Shown here: one piece after another, positions 60,487 through 64,000 of the stretch
Position numbering within the stretch: position 1 is the stretch's first letter
How the letters are laid out: the number at the start of each line of letters is the position of its first letter
Assembly (NCBI GenBank): GCA_013397435.1
Contig: VZRG01002031.1
Span: 62,001 to 126,000, forward strand
DNA: 64,000 nt
From: Erythrocercus mccallii
Lineage: Eukaryota > Chordata > Aves > Passeriformes > Dicruridae
Reading direction: 5' to 3'
Notes under the pieces: generated by a model
What the model was told of the DNA's origin: nothing
The model's database searches: none
Seen by the model: only the letters and a program-made list of their open reading frames with translations
Position numbers and translations under genes: made by a program

Positions 60487-60774
60487 ATCTTTGGCCATCT
60501 TTTTTTTTTGTCTGAGTCTAGTGTTTATGCAGCAAAAAATGCCAGCTATGAGTATATCATAAATTTACTTCTCATTGGTTGTAGTACAACACTTGCACTT
60601 CTAGGCATGCTACTACCATCATATAGAATTGGCACTAGTGGTTTTGAAAAGCAAATTACTTCCAGAGAGGAAAGGTTAATTAAAGAAATGGAGGATGTGT
60701 TGAAAACATATAACTTAATGGAAATTAGTAAAACAACCATCTCTTACCATTTAGAGATTTATCTCATGGAAATG
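60487..60774 (+). CDS. Candidate internal exon of an unrecognised membrane protein
   Basis: A 288-bp (96-codon) open stretch is preceded by a pyrimidine-rich tract ending TGTGTGTCACAG and followed by ATG/GTGAGT, a consensus donor. It starts and ends in phase 0. The product would run IFGHLFFLSESS..., a potential N-glycosylation site NAS, a strongly hydrophobic segment (about residues 25-42, IINLLLIGCSTTLALLGMLL), then a charged segment (EKQITSREERLIKEMEDVLK) and end YHLEIYLMEM. This order, one membrane helix then a charged, possibly helical tail, looks like part of a real membrane protein. Two other acceptors are possible after a T10 run: after CTAG (exon from 60522) and after GCAG (from 60533). 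I do not recognise the family and could not find partner exons with certainty. Read through, the frame ends 8 codons past the donor. The antisense 64-codon ORF is a shadow. Confidence 0.35.
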
Positions 60775-61640
60775 GTGAGTTTCAAAGAGGCTAACCATTA
60801 AATTCTTATTTGATTGAATATTGATGCTACCTGGAAAAAACACTGAAACATGCTGAAATGCAACTATTGGGTTATAAATACATGCAGGTTCATATCAGTA
60901 TTCAACTCAAATATTCTGTATTTTTATTCTTTTGCAAACTAGCTAAGAATTTTCTGTTTCTTCCTTTTGAATTTTGAAAATTTGAGAAAGAACTGTTCTG
61001 TAAATTATCTCTATCTAGGTTTCATAAACCTGTCTGTAGATATGGTGTGCCAAGGAAACCAAGTGCTAAATTTGAGGAGTACATATGTGTTAGTCAAAGG
61101 CTAGGCTCTGCAGTGATCCCCATGCAATACTAAAACCAGATAAATACTGTCCATTAACCTTTGCATGGAAGGAGAGAAAAGATATGTAAGCTCTCTGACC
61201 TCAATAATTGCCCACACAGTTACTGGCCAGAGAGAAAGAGAGGTAAATTTGCACTCTGCATGTTTAAAAGTACCTCTCATTCTTTAAAGAAGCTGGATTC
61301 AGCACTCAGAGACTGTCAGTCTGCCACATATCCATAAACTGAGTATGGCATGGGTACAACAATGTCAGAATACCATCATGTCTTTTGTGGATCTTCTTAT
61401 GGAGCTTCTTATGGAGCATTTACAGTGAAATGGCACTTCACTCTCCAAGATCTTTCAGCTCTTTCTCAATGAGAAGACTGACATCTGAAGGTCTGATTTT
61501 GTGACAAGTAAATTATCCTTTGGAAAGAAGACAAAACCCAAGAGCCTATTTAATGAGTGATACTGAGAGGACAATCACCTAATTTTGGTTGCTATTTTCA
61601 CTGAATGGATTTTAAATCCAAAGCTTGTAGGGCAAAGAAA
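60775..61640. other. Unique sequence, no gene seen
   Basis: If 60487-60774 is an exon this is intron. A 12-bp tandem duplication (CTTCTTATGGAG twice) lies at 61393-61416. Nothing else is recognised. Confidence 0.55.
61393..61416. repeat. 12-bp tandem duplication
   Basis: CTTCTTATGGAG occurs twice in direct succession, identical in both copies. Confidence 0.95.
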
Positions 61641-62960
61641 CTCTTCTGAGTCAGAAAACAGAAGGACGGAGCTGGCACCATAAGGAGCTGGGGATAATGA
61701 CACATGAGCACAAGGATCCCAACCAGCAGTCAGTGATAGCGTTCAGTTCCTCCAGCCAAGGCACTCTGAGGATAATAGTGTGGAGAGGGATATGCAGGAG
61801 GCTCTGTCCTGTCCAGGACCCATGGCTTACTGTGAGCAGAATATCTCTGCAGTTCCCACTCATAGCAATTAATTTGGCTGAGGTGTGTTGTAGCCAAGTA
61901 AGCATCTGGACATTCATACATATTTGGAGGCCACAAAACTATGGGCACAGTGCTTCTGTCCTAAAAGGATAAGACAAAGGCAGGGTGGCAGGGTGTTGGT
62001 GCAGATGTCTTCCAAAAATACTACCTTTAGAGTGGTGTGAGCATGAATGTTGTTCTAGTGGTATTTCTCAACACAGCAGAAGCATGATCCTCCCCCAACC
62101 CATAACCCTACTCTTGGGGTGTGGGATGAGGTTGGGTGGTGCCCACCTCCATGGACTTTTCCTCTGTGGGTGGTAAGTAGAAGAAGTTGTGGCTGGGCTT
62201 CCCCAAGGGTTCTAGTGCTCTCTCTTGCATACCATCATGTACCTCTCCAAAGTGACAGGTTCAGGAGTTATCACAAGCTCCATAGGGCTCTGCCCTGGCA
62301 ATCTGGATGTTGGAGTCTCTCAGTGATAGGCATTTAGTGGGCTACAAGGACTTACTCCCTCCTAGTCAGTTCCTATGACCATCTCCATGGCATAGACTCT
62401 GCCCTTGGTGACTAACTGGCCACTCTACTAGAACTCTAGCAAGGGAGTCTCAGCAATGGCTGGGAGATTGCTGCTTCCAAAGTGCTGTTCCAGAGCAGTA
62501 AAGAGTGAGCCTGGGACAGGGGTTTGCCATCTGCCTGAGGGTACACCCAGCTGGCCCCACTGGAGGTACAGAAAAATACTGCTGAGGATGGTCTAGTGTC
62601 TGTCAGGCAGGTAAGGCATTACACAGCTTTGAAGATTAGGCTTGCCTGACTGATTAAACTTTGTTCCCTTCATCTGATCCTCATTAAAGCATTTGCTGAA
62701 CTGATGCTCAGGGGTGTAATGAATTAAGGTCAGCCCATGGGGCTTTGACTGCTACTGTGTGCTGGACTCTCTTTGGACAAAGTCCCTGAAAAATGAACTC
62801 CATGGAATGCAGTGGTGGATAAAGACACACTGGCTGTGCGGCCAGGACCCACTGTGACTGTGGGGATAGGCCTTGGCAAACCTGCGAGGCCTATCCCCCA
62901 ACTACAGCAAAGGTCCCACAAGGGTTAGTTCCAGGACCATCTGCAGGAGGTGAGGATGGC
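61641..62960. other. GC-richer segment of unknown nature
   Basis: About 1.3 kb with clearly higher GC than the flanks and several overlapping ORFs of 61-91 codons on both strands, none with recognisable domains. It contains a perfect 12-bp inverted repeat at 62862-62898. No CR1 or LTR block was recognised. It could be an old unclassified repeat, a regulatory region or an unusual piece of unique sequence. Confidence 0.4.
62862..62898. repeat. Perfect 12-bp inverted repeat, 13-bp loop
   Basis: GGGGATAGGCCT (62862-62873) and AGGCCTATCCCC (62887-62898) are exact reverse complements around the loop TGGCAAACCTGCG. It could form a stable hairpin in DNA or RNA. Confidence 0.95.
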
Positions 62961-64000
62961 CCTAAACAGACCTCGTAACTCTGGGCTCAGGGTGATGGTC
63001 CTACTGACTTGTATGTCAGAAGACTCTGAAGGAAGGACACAAACAGATAAATTTCTCTTTATTTGTGTGAATAGATTATTCCAACAAGGTTTCCATGTTT
63101 CCACACTATCCTCAAGCAATGAGAATTTTTTTTGACTGGATATTACTACAGCATGTAGTAAAATCACTTTTTTCTTACATTAAAAAAAATTCTCAGAAGT
63201 CATTGAAGCATGGGTAGATTGTTCCAGAATTGTGCTGCAAAATTTCAGCCAATTAGAAAAAAAGTGAAACGCAGAGAACAGAGCCACCATTCAGATTTAC
63301 ATAACGAATATCCAGTTGTTAATAGCTAGTTAGAAATTCAGATGCAATGAAAAGTGAGATATTAGTAATAAAAAGTTTGCTGCCTGTGAGGACTCACATA
63401 TTGAGCAAACTCCTCCGTCACTTTTGGAAGCAAACTGTTGTTTATTTCCACAGGTGGATTATCCTAGTCATCACTCTCTTTAATATCTTTAATCACACTA
63501 ATATTTTGGGGATACAGTATACAAGGACATATGCTGTTATTCTAGTGCTCTCAGTTCTCATTTGGGAAAGTGTTATCAATGTGAACACAACTCACTGAAA
63601 GCCTGTGTTGACCTTTAATCCTTTGTTGGCATCATTTTGAGGTCTTAACTACTGAGCAGTTTCTGGCCTATGTAACAGGGAAATTCTGTGGCCTCTTTAA
63701 TAAATCTGCATCAGAACACTAATAGTCCAGGCACAAATAATCTGAATTATTTCTGATCTTTCAATTAGATATTTAAAAGTGCTTTTGTCACACTAGATGT
63801 AACAGTCTCTGCATTATTGTCTCAAGCTGAAGAAGGAAAAATGAAAGTAATTTTTACTGTGGCTCTGTTACCTTCAACCTTGACACTTCAGTATCCTGTC
63901 TGCATTATGCTAAAAGCAAGTCATTTAGCTGTGTATAAAACCCTTAAATTATGTGTCCTGAAATTTCTTAAATTTCATACACTGGACCACTTAAAAACTT
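62961..64000. other. Unique AT-rich sequence to the window end
   Basis: No transposon recognised. A hydrophobic open stretch after an acceptor-like TTTATTTCCACAG (exon start 63454, stop 63596-63598) is reported as a finding, not as a gene. The rest holds nothing I can support. Confidence 0.5.

Noticed and set aside
1..64000. CRISPR arrays, bacterial operons, tRNA or rRNA genes
   Set aside because: The tandem repeats present are microsatellites or local duplications without unique spacers. No tRNA- or rRNA-like sequence was recognised, and composition and repeats are those of a bird nuclear genome.

Overview
The window looks like AT-rich, gene-poor nuclear DNA from a bird, most likely a passerine. 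The evidence is the repeat content. There are three CR1 LINE fragments with the avian CR1 3' region, and nine LTR copies of avian endogenous retroviruses. Seven of these belong to related ERVL-like families whose ends read TGT...(A)CCA(A)GACA, and one fragment at the left edge is cut off by the window start. None of the LTRs is attached to gag, pol or env sequence, so all look like solo LTRs or fragments. No bacterial-type gene organisation, tRNA, rRNA or CRISPR is visible. Apart from one candidate exon, the short ORFs look like chance, or are shadows of repeats.

Layout: 1-292 is the 3' part of an ERVL LTR. 293-5060 is unique sequence with one microsatellite. 5061-6156 is a decayed antisense CR1 with an LTR directly beside it; that LTR carries an expanded pyrimidine microsatellite and an assembly gap. 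11283-11920 is a well-preserved GC-rich solo LTR with a 6-bp target duplication. 13191-14110 is a second antisense CR1. 15597-15945 (antisense), 24757-25150 and 31728-32040 are old LTR copies, the last interrupted by a G/T-rich expansion. 32041-40560 is unique sequence. 40560-41240 is a GC-richer segment with an RFX-type X-box, a Z-DNA-prone tract and a pyrimidine-to-purine switch. 41605-42044 is a 440-base gap next to a CCTCT microsatellite. 45571-46149 is another solo LTR with a clean 5-bp duplication. 51105-52003 is a sense CR1 that has lost its reverse transcriptase core. 55160-60378 is a cluster of three LTRs, two of them inverted copies of one family.

The only segment that looks like a host protein-coding exon is 60487-60774: a 96-codon open stretch between a plausible acceptor and a consensus GTGAGT donor, with one membrane helix followed by a charged tail. 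I do not recognise the protein. It lies 108 bp downstream of a sense-oriented solo LTR. If real, much of the window may be intron. I found no sign of a novel multi-gene system. The points worth checking are this exon, the LTR structures, the microsatellite expansions inside LTRs, and a few possible regulatory or structural motifs. All family assignments rest on recognising sequence patterns by eye, without a database search.
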